The notes under the pieces are model-generated. The model did no database searches, had not been told where the DNA came from, and worked only from the letters and a program-made list of their open reading frames with translations. Below are positions 1 to 11,698 of a stretch of 64,000 nucleotides of DNA, one piece after another. This stretch comes from Rehmannia glutinosa (taxonomy: Eukaryota > Streptophyta > Magnoliopsida > Lamiales > Orobanchaceae), in NCBI GenBank assembly GCA_016081115.2, contig CM071930.1, positions 32,255,641-32,319,640 of the forward strand. Reading direction: 5' to 3'. Each line of letters begins with the position of its first letter. The stretch's first letter is position 1. The position numbers and the translations under genes are program-made.

Positions 1-855
1 TTTCTACAATCCTTCCTGGAATGTAGACCCCCTTGTTTTCAAAAGTTTCCTCTTCAACGATTGAAGTTCTCTTTCCTTCACGGTGAGTGTTGGATTGATG
101 TACTTCGTAATGTAGGCTTGAGGATTGAGAATGTTTTGATTTTTCTAATATGCTTGTTTATCTCATATATGTGTCATCTCTCTCTTTATCTCAAACAAAC
201 TCCTCGGCCTTTTATAGTGAACTTTCAAAAATTTGCCCGTTGAAGAGATAGGCTTATTTTTGAAATTCACTTTGCGATCGTTGGCTTGCGATCCTTGGAA
301 TTGCCATTTCCTCGTATGAATTGTTCTTTCACCTTTTCGAGTTACGACACGGTGTGGTGCTTCCCATTGGTTCATTCCTTTTGCACGCTTCAGGGGTCGA
401 GCACTCCAAGAAAGGTGGTATGGAGATATTACTTGTTTAAGTAAATCTCTTGATTTGTCTAGCGGTTCTTTTCTGATTATCTCGACTTGATTTGCATTTC
501 CTTGCTTTCCCAGGTGACTTAGAGTCGACTTCCAATCATTGGATGACTCTTCTATCACTTCAACTTGAGACTTGGCTTTTCTTGAGTTGACTTGACCGAT
601 GCTCCACCACCGTTGCATCTGTTTGCTTTTCGATAGAGTTCTGTCTACTCTTCTTTTCCATACTCACATTGTCTCGCGTGAAGTCTTCCTTCGAGGTCTT
701 GATTTGTCTTCTTGCATGTTAAGGCGTAGCCGACTTAACTCGGCTTGCATGACTCTAGTTGTTACAATACATTTCAAGCAAGAATTGGGGTGCCAACTTT
801 CTATTCTAAGTTTTACATGGCATTCATCAAAATCTAAACAATAAAGTTCCTAACA
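1..855 (-). repeat. Copia-1 3' LTR (partial)
   Basis: This stretch repeats 12396-13246 with small indels. Both copies share the block around 'atgtagaccc', the TATA-like 'cttttatagtg' (about 209 and 12606) and the end 'aagttcctaaca'. On the minus strand the LTR begins TGTTAGGAAC at 855. The rest lies beyond base 1. The open frames on either strand here are not genes. Confidence 0.92.
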
Positions 856-872
856 ATTTCCCCCTTTTTGAT
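856..872 (-). other. Copia-1 polypurine tract
   Basis: On the minus strand AAAAAGGGGGAAAT lies directly before the TGTTAGG start of the 3' LTR. This is the expected position and composition of the plus-strand priming site of an LTR retrotransposon. Confidence 0.85.
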
Positions 873-1475
873 GATGCCAAAACTTAAATCATTCAAAAAT
901 GCAAACAACAAAGATACATCTGAGATAGTGTATTGACATGGAATGTATGTGCGAGAATAGATCTATTTATTGATCATATCATTCTTGTTCTTTTACACAA
1001 TTTGTTTTACAAGGTGTATCGAGCACATATTTGTCTTCACAAAAAAAAAATAAAGAATTTATACCTTTATTACGAAGACATACATTGTATGTATTTGCAT
1101 AATAAAATACACGAAGGGTTGGACAAAGAACACTTCATCTCCTTATTTGTCTCCTTCTTTCATCTTGTTCAAGATCTTCTTCTCTTCTTCTCTTTTTCTC
1201 GTGTCACCGCCTTCTTTTTCTTCTCATATGCTTTCTGGCGGCTTCATCTTTTCTTATTCTTTCTGTCTCTCCCGCCATAGCTTTGAGTTTGTCTCTTGTT
1301 TTCTTCTTCTATTCTTTTTGCATACTCGGCGTTAGTTTTAGCCACTTTCAAATTTGCCACTTGGTCAAGCCCGGCAAAGAGATCCCTCCTTTCTTCCCCT
1401 GGATCTACGTATTCAATATTCTTGGGCGAGGCCTAGGTCCAAGCTTCTTCCTCCACTCATCGCTTCTTCCTCTAC

Positions 1476-4400
1476 CTACCTCGGGCGTATCTTGTCAGAT
1501 CGGGTCTTCTTCTTTCGGTGAGTGACCGGCGGAGTGACCAGCAGAGGATTAGGCCGGTTGTCTCGCCTGTCCGCTTCTTCACATAATGTGAGACCCTTTT
1601 CCCAAGACAGTCCCAAGCTTGAGCCATAGACATATTTGCAAAGTATCCTCGGACTCGAGCGTTTTAAATTCATCGACCGATCGTGGCTCTGTCCCGACAT
1701 CCGAGATGGCATAGGTGTCTCTGTCTCTTTGGAATGCCTCCGTGTTCTTTCAAGATGTTCATCACCTTGGCATCCATTCTTCCTTCCACTTCCTTCATCC
1801 CCTGCTTCAATTGATTTTCTCTTTTCGGACCATAGATACAACAGAGTGTTGGAGTGGCAAAGTCACGAGGAGTTTCCGCTTATAATGTCGGTTTGTGACG
1901 AGGACCTTGTTGGGGGTTTGTGCAATCATCAATGTCACATCCGTTGATCCTTCCCCCTCAACAAGCTTTCCTTTCTTACGTTTCAAGACTTCCTCGGTGA
2001 TTTTCCCTTCTCATTTGCTCCTTTCTTTTCGGCTTGATTTTTTTGCTTTAAGGTATTCCTCTTCCCCCTTTTTGGCATCATCAACGGATAGAGAAACTCC
2101 GGGAACATCTTTGGCAAGCATGAAGTCGAAATCTTCGATGGTTGAGTTACGCTTCAAGTCTGCTGCGTTGTATGCGACGGAATTGGTCGAGTAGCGTTGG
2201 ATTCTCTTTGAAATCGCTTCATCTCGGCCATGAGAAGGCTGAATTTTCTTGTCATGTGTTCTTCCAAACTTATTTGTAGATCATTTGTATGTTGCTCACG
2301 CGGCTTGATCTCGGCGGTGTGAGCTTCATGCATATGCTCAATGTGTTCTCTCGCCTTCGTCTTTGCATCGTATTTTCAGCTCTCCACACGGCTGACTTGT
2401 TGAACAATTTATGCGAAGTATCTCCTGTTCCACACGCATTGTTTCTTCTTTGTTGCCACCATTCCTTATCCGAATGTTATGCCTCTTAAATCGGTAAGGG
2501 TGGCATCTCTGTTGTCCAATCGCATGTCCAAAGAGGCTGATGCCTCTCCATCCTTTCAACCTCGAAAGAGTGCCTTGAACACTTCTCTCGAACTTGGTGA
2601 TTCTTCATTGCGGTGATAATGGCCATACAACATTGAAGTCATAATCATTTGGAATGATGGTGTCGATGGAAGAACATGAGCTGGTTTTGTAATAGCGTGC
2701 TTGTTCGTTTCGACTCTTCGTGGAGTTTCGTATCTCCGGTGAGAAAGGGAAAGATTCTACAAAAGATTCATCACCGCCAAGGATGCTGTTCGATGATGAG
2801 CGTGCGTGTGAAGTTCTTTTGGGAATCGATCTGCTGCGGCTTGAGGAGCGACTGGCGGTGGTCTCTTGTTGTTGGGTTACGTTGTGAAGTAGACCGGCTT
2901 TCGAGCCTCGGCCTTTGTCTTAACAACCGTTGGTCTCGGTGATTTCTCCATTCGATGGCGCGGTCCTCGGCCTTTATCGAGCGTCATCGGACGATGATGA
3001 GATTTCCATGGGTGGCTCATCATCAAAATTAAAGGTTTGAGTAGTCTTGGGATCGACTTGCTCGTGCTTGGAACATCCCTTGGTGAGTCTTTTGGATTTG
3101 TCATGGGGATGACTCGAACTTCTTCTTCTTCGCCACGATCCTAGAAAAGTGACATCGGGGTTGTCCGGGAATCATGAAGTGCGCGATCTCCTTCTCGGAT
3201 GGGTCGATGATACCGGGAGGGATGTTCTCTACTTGGTTGCTTTACCCCGGGAAGTCTCAACCTCCGTGGGCCTTCATTTCCTCCGGTAGTCTCTCTGCTG
3301 CGAGGCTTGGTCCTCCCTTTCGGCGGTGTCGGTGTCTTAGGGTCTTCTACGATGGCATCCATTGGAGTCTCAACCCCATGGATTGCACTTTCATCGCCAG
3401 TGTTAACTCGGTACATTCCTTTCTGTGCCTCGATTGCATCAGCGCGTCATTAGCCTTCGAGCGGTTGGCACCTCGGTGAGACAGTCTCAATCGTCGAGCT
3501 TCGTTGATGGCAACTTCTTTTTCTTCTTGTGTTTGAATTTTCACTACTTCGCCTCCTACATTCTTTGTGGAGTCATGTGCAAAGCATCCTCCGACCTTCT
3601 TTGCGGTGGAGGGGAGTTTCCCCCTCGGTGGCGCACCACCGGTGAGTGACTTGGAATGGGGTCACTCGTCTCCAAGCTCCCATTGTTTCGATTGATTGCT
3701 CGGCCGTTGGGGCGGTGGTAGCACACCTTCAATAGGGGTTGGCTCGATTGGGGTCCCCACTATCCCGGTTTCATCGCCATTTCCTTATTGCCTTCTTCAG
3801 TTTCTCGAGTGGGGAAGTGGTAGCAAAGCAACAACGGTGGTGGCTATTTCTTTGAACCACTCCCATTGGATCGATTTCGGTGTGTTCGGAGGACTCTCCT
3901 GGTCCCTCCATTAATCTTTGCTCGTGAAGGATTCTTGATTCGTGCAATGCTTGCTGATTTGCAACTCTTACGGGTAAGACATTCTCAGTTCCTTGTCACC
4001 GGAGAAGACATCAAGGAGAGGATGTGTGTATTCTACGTGGTGCCGGAGATAGGGCGGATCTTGCCTTCTCACGTGCTTCGGCTTCTTGACTTGTTTTTTC
4101 TCTCCTTGTCCTTGTAGATCTGCGCAGGATTTCGTGCGATTGTCTTCATCGAGCTAGGAGCACGTGAGTTAATCGAGGAAATTTAGTAGTTCTCTTCTTC
4201 TTCTTCTATGAACTCGGTCGTTGGAAGGCTGTTCCCTTGACTTGCTTAACTTCCATTTCCTCCACTCACGCAGACGATTTTGGATGTCCGGGTAAGGTGG
4301 AGATAGGATCATTACATGTTTATCCGCTCCGCGGTTCTTTGTGCTTTTTGTGACATGTGGAGACTCTACTGTCTCCGGTTGTCTCCGGAGATTGTGCAAA

Positions 4401-5593
4401 GAGACTTGATTTTTAGTTTCAACTACATTGGTTTCTCTTCTCGAGTCTCCGTATTTGACAAGTCTTCTTCGTCTCCTAGTTTGGTTTCTCTGAGGGATTT
4501 AGTTGAGAGTCTTCTTGTCTCTAGTTTTCTACGAGGATTTCGGTTTAGAGACGGTGTCCCAGTCTTGGTGGGGCGGGGGCGTCTTTGGTGTTTGTTTCGA
4601 GGAGCTGGCCGTCTTGGCTTGTCGATTCTCCTCATTTTGATGATCGGAGAAGGTATTTGTGAGTCCTTCTCGCCGTTGCTGCAGGCGGGGAGACACTTCT
4701 TTGGGGCGGTGACTCTGCTGCGGGGGGAGCATGTTTGGTTTTCTTTGCTTTCTTTCTTCTTAGGGCAGGGGCTTTCTTCTTGGGGAGAGGAAGCATTTGT
4801 ATCTTGGTCGGTGATTCCCCTCACTGGTGTCGCTCTCTTGGTGTAAGCTCGCTTCGAGCGCCGAGAGAGGTTAGCTCGAATATTCTCTTGTTAACATGGA
4901 AAGCCTTCCCATGCCTAAGAGGGACTCCTTTCACCTCCAATTGCCGGCCAATCACCAGGCCATATCCCGGGATCCTCCAAATGTGCCATCTTCTTTGAAG
5001 GACTTGTTCCCACGTTCGGGCAGAGTCTGCTTTGAGATAAACTCGGCCTTGATTTATCTTCTTTTCTTCGATGATTGCGGCCATCAATCGGCTTTGCCTT
5101 TGTGATTGGTCAAAGCCGCCAAATTTGATGTCGATACATTTGGCAACTATGTCCAACAATTTGTGATAATCCTCCTTGAGTCTCTTGTTTGTTTTTGTGT
5201 ATATCATTTTGTCGGCAAAGTCGGACTTGGCTATTTCTTTCCATGCGTCGGCCAAATTTACATCGGCCTCTTTAATCTCGGATGCTCCTTCTATTTGGTA
5301 GTGAGCAATATTCAGCCAAATCCTTGGCGGTGATAGTGTTGCTTCGGAAGTGAGCAGGATGACTTGATTCCTTCATCGTGAATCTCGGCATTCATGTAGA
5401 ATTGTGCGACCTCCTCCACATAGGTCATCGAATATTCTAGCGTTAGAAGCGGTTTTAGTCCGGACGTTTCCAACTTCTCGGCGATTTTCTTCACTAGGGT
5501 GTCATCGGACCCGCTTCACCATTCCGTCGAAATCCACCGTCGAGCGGTGTGGATTTGCTTTCCTAACTTGGTAAAGTCATAAGTTGGTGCCAT
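1476..5593 (-). pseudogene. Extra 3' ORF of the Sirevirus-like Copia-1 element
   Basis: A minus-strand coding region lies between RNase H and the 3' LTR. It begins at an ATG (5593-5591, MAPTYDFTKLGKQ...) and meets a stop after about 25 codons. It continues in shifted frames through 5494-5312 and 5255-4821, the latter an open stretch of about 144 residues with a basic, mostly helical look. From 4824 to about 1476 the translated frames are rich in Lys, Pro, Ser and Arg and could form a disordered or coiled-coil tail. Sireviruses are known to carry an additional ORF here, sometimes called env-like. I see no signal peptide or membrane segment that would support an envelope function. Role unknown; heavily broken. 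Confidence 0.6.
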
Positions 5594-6169
5594 TTCTCGG
5601 GATTATATCAAGGAAAAACTTCGAGAAATTGATTTGAAGGTTGATAGGGTTTCGAGAGTATTTTGCCTTTGCCTTTTGAGAGAAAGAGATGAACAGTTTT
5701 AGAAGTGTGAGAGAGAAACGGACGAAAATGGTTTAAATATGGTTTATGAAAGGGCGTGCGGGCGGTTTTGAATTGTGATCGAAATCAACGGCTTGGATTT
5801 CGCACGCCTATTGAGCATTTCATGTCTCGTATTTAATGCGGCGAGCATTTATATCCAATCATAAGCTTGGTGTGCGGCTTTATGTCCGCACACATCATCA
5901 TTATCTTTGACGTATTCCTTAAAACATTCCCGCTTAGTCAAAACGATTGCGTTTTTGTCATTTTGCTCATAAGTTATTGACTTATCTCTTAGGCGATTTA
6001 ACTCTACTTCTCACAGATTCTCTTAGCGACTCATTGCTATCGGTGACTCGGTGTAGTTGTCTTTCCGATCTGGTGATTTACTAAGCGATTTTGTTTTGAC
6101 TCTTTTTCTCCCTTTTCTGTTCCATTTCTCTTCTTTGATTTGTCGAGTGTCGGCTCGGCTCAATTAGCC
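5594..6169. other. Spacer between RNase H and extra ORF of Copia-1
   Basis: About 575 bases with no supported gene or open frame. It is internal retrotransposon DNA. Confidence 0.6.
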
Positions 6170-6790
6170 CCAACTCATGCTTGAGTTCTTCAAATCTTGA
6201 CTCACATAATGGTTTTGTGAAGATGTCGGCTAGTTGTTTATCGGTTGAGATATATTCCAGGATGATGTCCTTCTTTTCAACATGATCTCTTATGAAGTGA
6301 TATCGACATCAATATGTTTTGTTCTTGAGTGCAACACAGATTTTGAGTGATTGCAATTGCACTTGTGTTATCACACATGATTGGAATTTCTTTTTCTTCA
6401 ACTTCATAATCTCTCATTTCTTTGTCTCATCCATAGGATTTGGGCAAACTTTTTGCATGACTATGTATTCGCCGCCTCACCATTTGTAGAGGTGGCTATT
6501 GAGTTTTTTCTTGCTAAACCAGGAAATTAGTCTATTTCCTTGCATTTGACATGTGCACGAAGTGCTCTTCTGTCCCCACTGCATCCAAAGATAGTCAGAA
6601 TCGAATAGCCAATTAGCTTGAATCCACCTTCCTTTGGATACCATAGGCCTACTTCTTGGCTTCCTTTCAAGTATCTCAAGTATTCTCTTAGTCTTTGTCA
6701 TATGGCTCTCTTTTGGAGCAGATTGAAATCTTGCACATACACCTACAACAAAAGTGATGTACGGCACGCTAGGCGTGAGATAGAGCAATG
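6170..6790 (-). pseudogene. Copia-1 RNase H domain (broken)
   Basis: The minus-strand frames read a decayed Copia RNase H, the enzyme that removes the RNA strand during reverse transcription. Visible pieces are SAPKESHMTKTKRILEI in the connection segment, then FDSDYLWMQWGQKSTS where intact elements have a SDADWAG-type motif, then WFSKKK. Further left, in another frame, is CDNTSAIAIT. Several frameshifts separate the pieces. It follows the reverse transcriptase and precedes the extra ORF. Confidence 0.75.
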
Positions 6791-7580
6791 ATCCGATAAG
6801 TGCTCGTATCTTGTTTGATCTACGGGCTTGCCATCCGCATCCATGTCCATTTTGGTGATGTGTTCATTGGTATTTTTCGAAGACTTCTCCTCCATACCAA
6901 ACTTCTTCATTAAATCTCTTGTGTATTTTGTTTGACTTATGAAGGTTCCATCCTTCAAATTTGTTTCACTTGAAGTCCAAGGAAGAATGTCGACTCTCCC
7001 ATCATGCTCATTTCAAATTTACTTTGCATGAGGTTTGAAAATTTTTACACGACTCTTTGTTAGTGGATCCAAAAATGATGTCATCCACATATATTTGAAC
7101 AAGCAAAGTATACTCTTCTTCTTGTCTTGAATTCTGAAAAAGTGTTCTATCTACTTTTCCTTTTGTGAATCCATTTTCGATTAGGAATTGTGACAGGGTA
7201 TCATACCATGCTCGGGTGCCTGTTTCAATCCATAGGGCTTTCTTGAGTTTGTATACCTTGTCTCCAAGAGTCTTACGCTCAAATCCTGGAGGTTGTTCAA
7301 CATACACTTCTTCTTCCAATAAACCATTTAGGAATGCACTTTTTACATCCATTTGATATACAATGAAATTCTTGTGAGTCGCAAAGGCAAGAAACATCCT
7401 TATAGCTTCCAATCTTGCTACGAGGAGCAAATGTTTCATCAAAATCTATCCCTTCTTCTTGGCAATATCCTTTGGCTACCAATCTTGCTTTGTTTCTTAC
7501 CACGAGCCTTCCTCGTTCATTTTATTTACGAACACCCATTTGGTGCCAATAACATTTTGATGCGTGGGTCTTTGCACTAA
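6791..7580 (-). pseudogene. Copia-1 reverse transcriptase domain (broken)
   Basis: Minus-strand frames contain Copia RT hallmarks: ARLVAKGYCQEEGIDFDETF, VYQMDVKSAFLNG, EEEVYVEQPPGFE, the catalytic YVDD in QIYVDDIIFGSTN, and the thumb segment around 6743-6958. It would copy element RNA into cDNA in virus-like particles. At least three frameshifts break it, including one between the two N-terminal motifs at about 7440 and one after the KVNLK end near 7008. Confidence 0.88.
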
Positions 7581-7799
7581 TTCCCACACTTTATTTCTTT
7601 CAAACTGATTGACTCTTCTTGCATAGCTTGAATCCAATGTGTGTCATCAATGCTTGTGACACATCCTTTGGCTCTATTTGTGAGATGAAGCATGTGAACA
7701 TTGCTTCTTATTGAGTTCGGATCTTGTCTTGACTCCTTCTCTTATATCTCCAATGACAAGTTACGGTGGATGGTCTCTCGGCCATCTTACATCAGGTTG

Positions 7800-8806
7800 G
7801 AGTGAGTTAGTGGATTGATCGACTTAATTTTGTGTTCTTTGTGGTCAACTCTCTCGTAATCACTTATTGCAAATTTTCCACTATTTTTGAGATTCAGCTA
7901 TCTCATCTTCTTTCGAATTGATAATTCGGCTTGACTTCAAAGATAGGGACTCTTCGTATGGTTGGATGATTGACTTATCGGTGACTCTTCAATGTCTTCT
8001 CCATTTACATTTGGCTCATTGAATACTACATGAATGGATTCTTCGTAACCATAGTTCTTTTGTTGAGTATTACTCAGAGGCTTTGCTTTCAAATTTGAGT
8101 ATCTAAGAAGATACCTTCATCACTTTAGCATCAAAAGCCTTTAGGTTGTCTTTGCCATTGTTGTGAATGAAGCATTTACATCCAAATATTCGAAATATGA
8201 AACATTTGGTTTTCTTCGATCCAGATTTCATAGGGAGTCTTTGTCATTTGTCTGTTTATCATACATCTGTTTTGGGTGTAGCAAGTTGTGTTGATTGCTT
8301 GACCCAAAATCTTTTTGGTAACCCCTACTTGACTAACATGGTCCTTCTTGCTTCTTTGAGAGTTCATTTTCCTTCTTTTCGCAACTCCATTCTGCGTGGA
8401 GTCCTTGCTGGCGATAGTTCATGACCAATACCATTCTCAATACAATATGAGTTATTATTCCATTGACAAACTCGGTTCCTCTATCCGATCTTATTTTGAT
8501 AATGGTTTGACTCTTCTCATTTTGAATCCTTTTCATCAATTTGTGGTAGTTTTTGTAGAGTTTCTTTCTTCTTACACATGAATATTGTCCATGTATATCT
8601 TGAGTAGTCATCTACTACCACCAAGGTGTATTTCTTTCCACTTATCTTTGTTTGGTTCCCTTTGGGCCAAATAGATCCATATGAAGCGAGATGCAATATT
8701 CTTGTTGAGGATGGGCATGTCTTTTCTTTGAATGACGACTTGATTTGTTTTCCTTCCGACATGCATCACATATACTCTCCTTCTTGTATCGAGTGCGGAA
8801 GTCCTT
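7800..8806 (-). pseudogene. Copia-1 integrase domain (broken)
   Basis: The minus strand shows the catalytic-core pieces KYTLVVVDDYSRYTW (first Asp) and IRSDRGTEF (second Asp) in 8333-8762, and a downstream segment ending in KNPYEI-like sequence at about 8176-8367. The zinc-binding region near 8740-8806 is damaged. Integrase would insert the cDNA. Stops and frameshifts make it inactive. From 7581 to 8175 only fragmentary C-terminal integrase-to-RT linker can be recognised. Confidence 0.8.
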
Positions 8807-9300
8807 CTACAAGATGACTTCTTGCCGACTTGTTAATTGTTTTGAAGTTCGGGTGACTCGGCTTTTTGTGCCACAACCAACTTGATTCAATTTGTACTTT
8901 TTGCTAGTAGACATGTCTTTGGGTGTTGCGGTTGACCAATCCACTACATACATATTTTTTTGTCTACATCCTTGCAGTACCACTTCATTTGATTCAATAT
9001 CTTTGATTTGGCATATACCCATGTTGAATCCAACATTGTAGCCCTTGTCACAAAGTCGATCGATACTCGGTAAGTTGAAGTTGAGTCCTTCAACATATGC
9101 AACATCCGTGATTTCTAATCCATTCCTCTTGATGGATCCAATGCCTCTTATTTCACCAGGAGCTTCATTTCCTCCAAATATGACTTTTGCTCCTTTGACT
9201 TCCTTGAATTTTGACAGATTTCTCTTATTTCCTATCACATGTCTTGAACAGACCACTATCCATGTACCAGGGTTCCTTGGCACTCATTTGTTCCTTGAAC
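8807..9300 (-). pseudogene. Copia-1 protease and GAG-pre-integrase domain (broken)
   Basis: WYMDSG carries the aspartic-protease D-S-G triad at about 9280. A frameshift follows, then VIGNKRNLSKFKEVKGAKVIFG and GLNFNLPSIDRLCDKGYNV, the segments typical of Copia protease and GAG-pre-integrase. The domain order and position before integrase agree with this. The enzyme would process the Gag-Pol polyprotein. Confidence 0.85.
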
Positions 9301-11572
9301 CCGCAATCAAGGAAATTAAGTTTTAGGTACCCATACTTATGCGGGTCTGAGGGGTTAGAATTGTAAGATGATCCAACCAACCTATAGCCAAATGATTTGA
9401 CTCTAAGGGGTTGCCATCTATCGAGTGCCATAATCATAATTAATCCTGGCAAATTGCTTGGGAATTCTAGGTTCATACAAAATTGTCTCTTTTGTGTCGT
9501 ATGCTGCATATGTGTCTTTGATGAAAGCTCTTATACTTTTGGAATGGCCTTTCTTGAGTTCTAGGCCTTTGCCATCCGGGCTTACATTCCATAAGTCGTC
9601 TTTGACGATTTACAATATTCCAATCAGCTTGGCTTGGATATTTTCTACCATTCCCATCATATGTATTTCTTTTATGGGTTTTTGGTATGTTTGGTAGCTC
9701 GCTTCTTCTTGAGTATTTTTGTTTGGAGTTTCTTTGAGGACTGGTTTGAATCTCTTTTCATTTGTCCTTTCAAAGCACTCTCAATCGGTTGTTTTTCCTT
9801 TTCCTTTGTAACCAAGGCCGGTTTGCTTAGTATTGTGCCGGAGTGAATGTGTGTGCAACATTTAGAGTTTTGGATTTTTCGGACTCTTCATGACTTGAAG
9901 ATCCTTTTTCCAAAATTACTCTTGAGGTTTGACATGGCACGAGAGGAATTAAATCCTAAGCTGTCTTGTCTCCACATTCTCTTTGACTCATAATAAGATC
10001 ATCCAATGATTTAGATGCCTTAGTGAATGAGGCAATAACATTCTTGAGGTCATTCTCCTCTTTTCTATAGCAAAGCAATTTCATGCTACTAATTTAGCAT
10101 TTTCGCCTTTAAACTTTCATTTTCAATGACTATTTGACTTAGAGTACTCGGCTCCTTAGTCAACTTTGAGTTTTGACTTTTGAGTAAATTTGTTTTCCTC
10201 ATTCAATAGTGTGTGTGAGGATTTAATGTGTTCAAAATCTTTCATCATTTTGCCTAATGAATCATAAAGATCGAGTAGGTGATGAAGTGTGTGTGTCACT
10301 ATCACTAGTGTCCGAGCTTGTTGAGTTAGATTGTACCTCATCTTCTTGATCTTGTTCTTTGGCCATCAAGCGGATCGGGGCTTCTTCTTGAGTCACTTGA
10401 GTAGTCGGCTTCTTTGCTCTCGAATCATTGTCTCTCTTGACTTGGTTTGTCTCGGCAGATCTCTGCGGACCATCATTGCCTTTTTCTTTTCTTGTCTTCT
10501 TTCTCTCGAAGACCTTTCTTTCTTCTTCATCTCTGTCTTTGCGACTACGAGGATATGAGCGATCAATGGCATAGTGACCTGGTTGTCTACAGATTCAACA
10601 TAGATATTGACCTTTTGATCGACTCTTTCCATTCTTGAGTTGTCGACCCTTTGATACTCAACTTTTTGATGATCTGTTCTCTTGGTTGGCTTTGTCTTCC
10701 CTTGATTTGGAGGGAGTTGAGTGTCTTACGGAAGATTCACCCTTTCCTCTCTTGTAGTTCTTATTAAAGAACTTGTTGAATCTTTTCACCATCGGCTATT
10801 TTTTCCGGGTCAATGACTTCTTTGACCTCGGCTCTCTTCCCATCTTTAACAATTAGAGCATTTGTTTTGGAGTGCAAATTTTGTCTCTTCCTGGTCTTTT
10901 CTTCTCGGCTCAAACTCGTAGGCTTTGAGGTCCGAGAATAGTTCATGGTTGGATGTCTTTGATAGGTCCATGGAATGTCTCGAGTACCATGACCTTCATT
11001 TCCCATTCGGTGGAAGACTTTTTAGGATTTTCATACACATTTCCTTCGTGTATATTCCTTTCCAAGTGTAAACTGACTCATTTGTGATTTTGGTGAATCG
11101 AGCATCCAGTTGATCCAGGTTCTCTCCCGAGATCATTTTGAAGTTTTCAAATTTTTGTCGACCATTTGATAATTTGTTTTCTTTGATTTGCTCACGAGCC
11201 TTCACAAATCAATGTCAACTTGTCCCGATTTCCTTAGCCGTTTTGCAAGATTTGACTTTGTTGAACATGGCTTTGTCAAGGTTTTGTAAAGAATGTCCTT
11301 GGCTACATTGTCCAGGTTTTATCTTTTCTGTCATCATTTGTCCATTCAGTTCTTGGTTTTCAACCATGGTGGTCTAGGAAGCGATATCTTCTTCTCCTTC
11401 ATTTTGCAACTCTTCGTGCTGTTTGTGTTCACCTTTAATATTTGCAGAGGCCCATCTTCTATCACTATCCACATCTCATCATGTAATCTTTGATAGATGA
11501 GCGCATACGAATTTTCCAATCATCAAATTCTTCAATAGTGAACATAGGGATGCGTGTCAAATTTGCTTCCAT
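9301..11572 (-). pseudogene. Copia-1 Gag (broken)
   Basis: The Gag start is the ATG at 11572-11570 (MEANLTRIPMFTIEEFDDWK), about 130 bases after the primer-binding site. A UBN2-type Gag segment with KFENFKMISGENLDQLDARF lies at 10996-11205. A damaged CCHC knuckle (CRQPGHYAIDRSY, last Cys lost) lies near 10556-10600. Then comes a charged region, KDRDEEERKVFERKK, that may be coiled-coil. Frames shift many times. Gag would form the particle shell and bind RNA. Confidence 0.82.
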
Positions 11573-11685
11573 GATAATGACTTTTAATGATAAAAGGAGT
11601 TTTGAAAATTTAAGTACTAAAGCGAGACTTTGAAAAGTTTGGAGATCTAGTTGATAACGGTGCGGAGGGTTCAATGAACCAACCG

Positions 11686-11698
11686 CTCCGATACCACT
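11686..11698 (-). other. Copia-1 primer-binding site
   Basis: The minus strand reads AAGTGGTATCGGAGCGG directly after the LTR end. It fits the 3' end of initiator tRNA-Met (TGGTATCAGAGC) with one mismatch. Confidence 0.88.

Noticed and set aside
599..5333. Plus-strand open frames, up to 176 codons (for example 4316-4846)
   Set aside because: They are antisense to the Lys/Pro/Ser-rich extra ORF of Copia-1 and show no domain; shadows.
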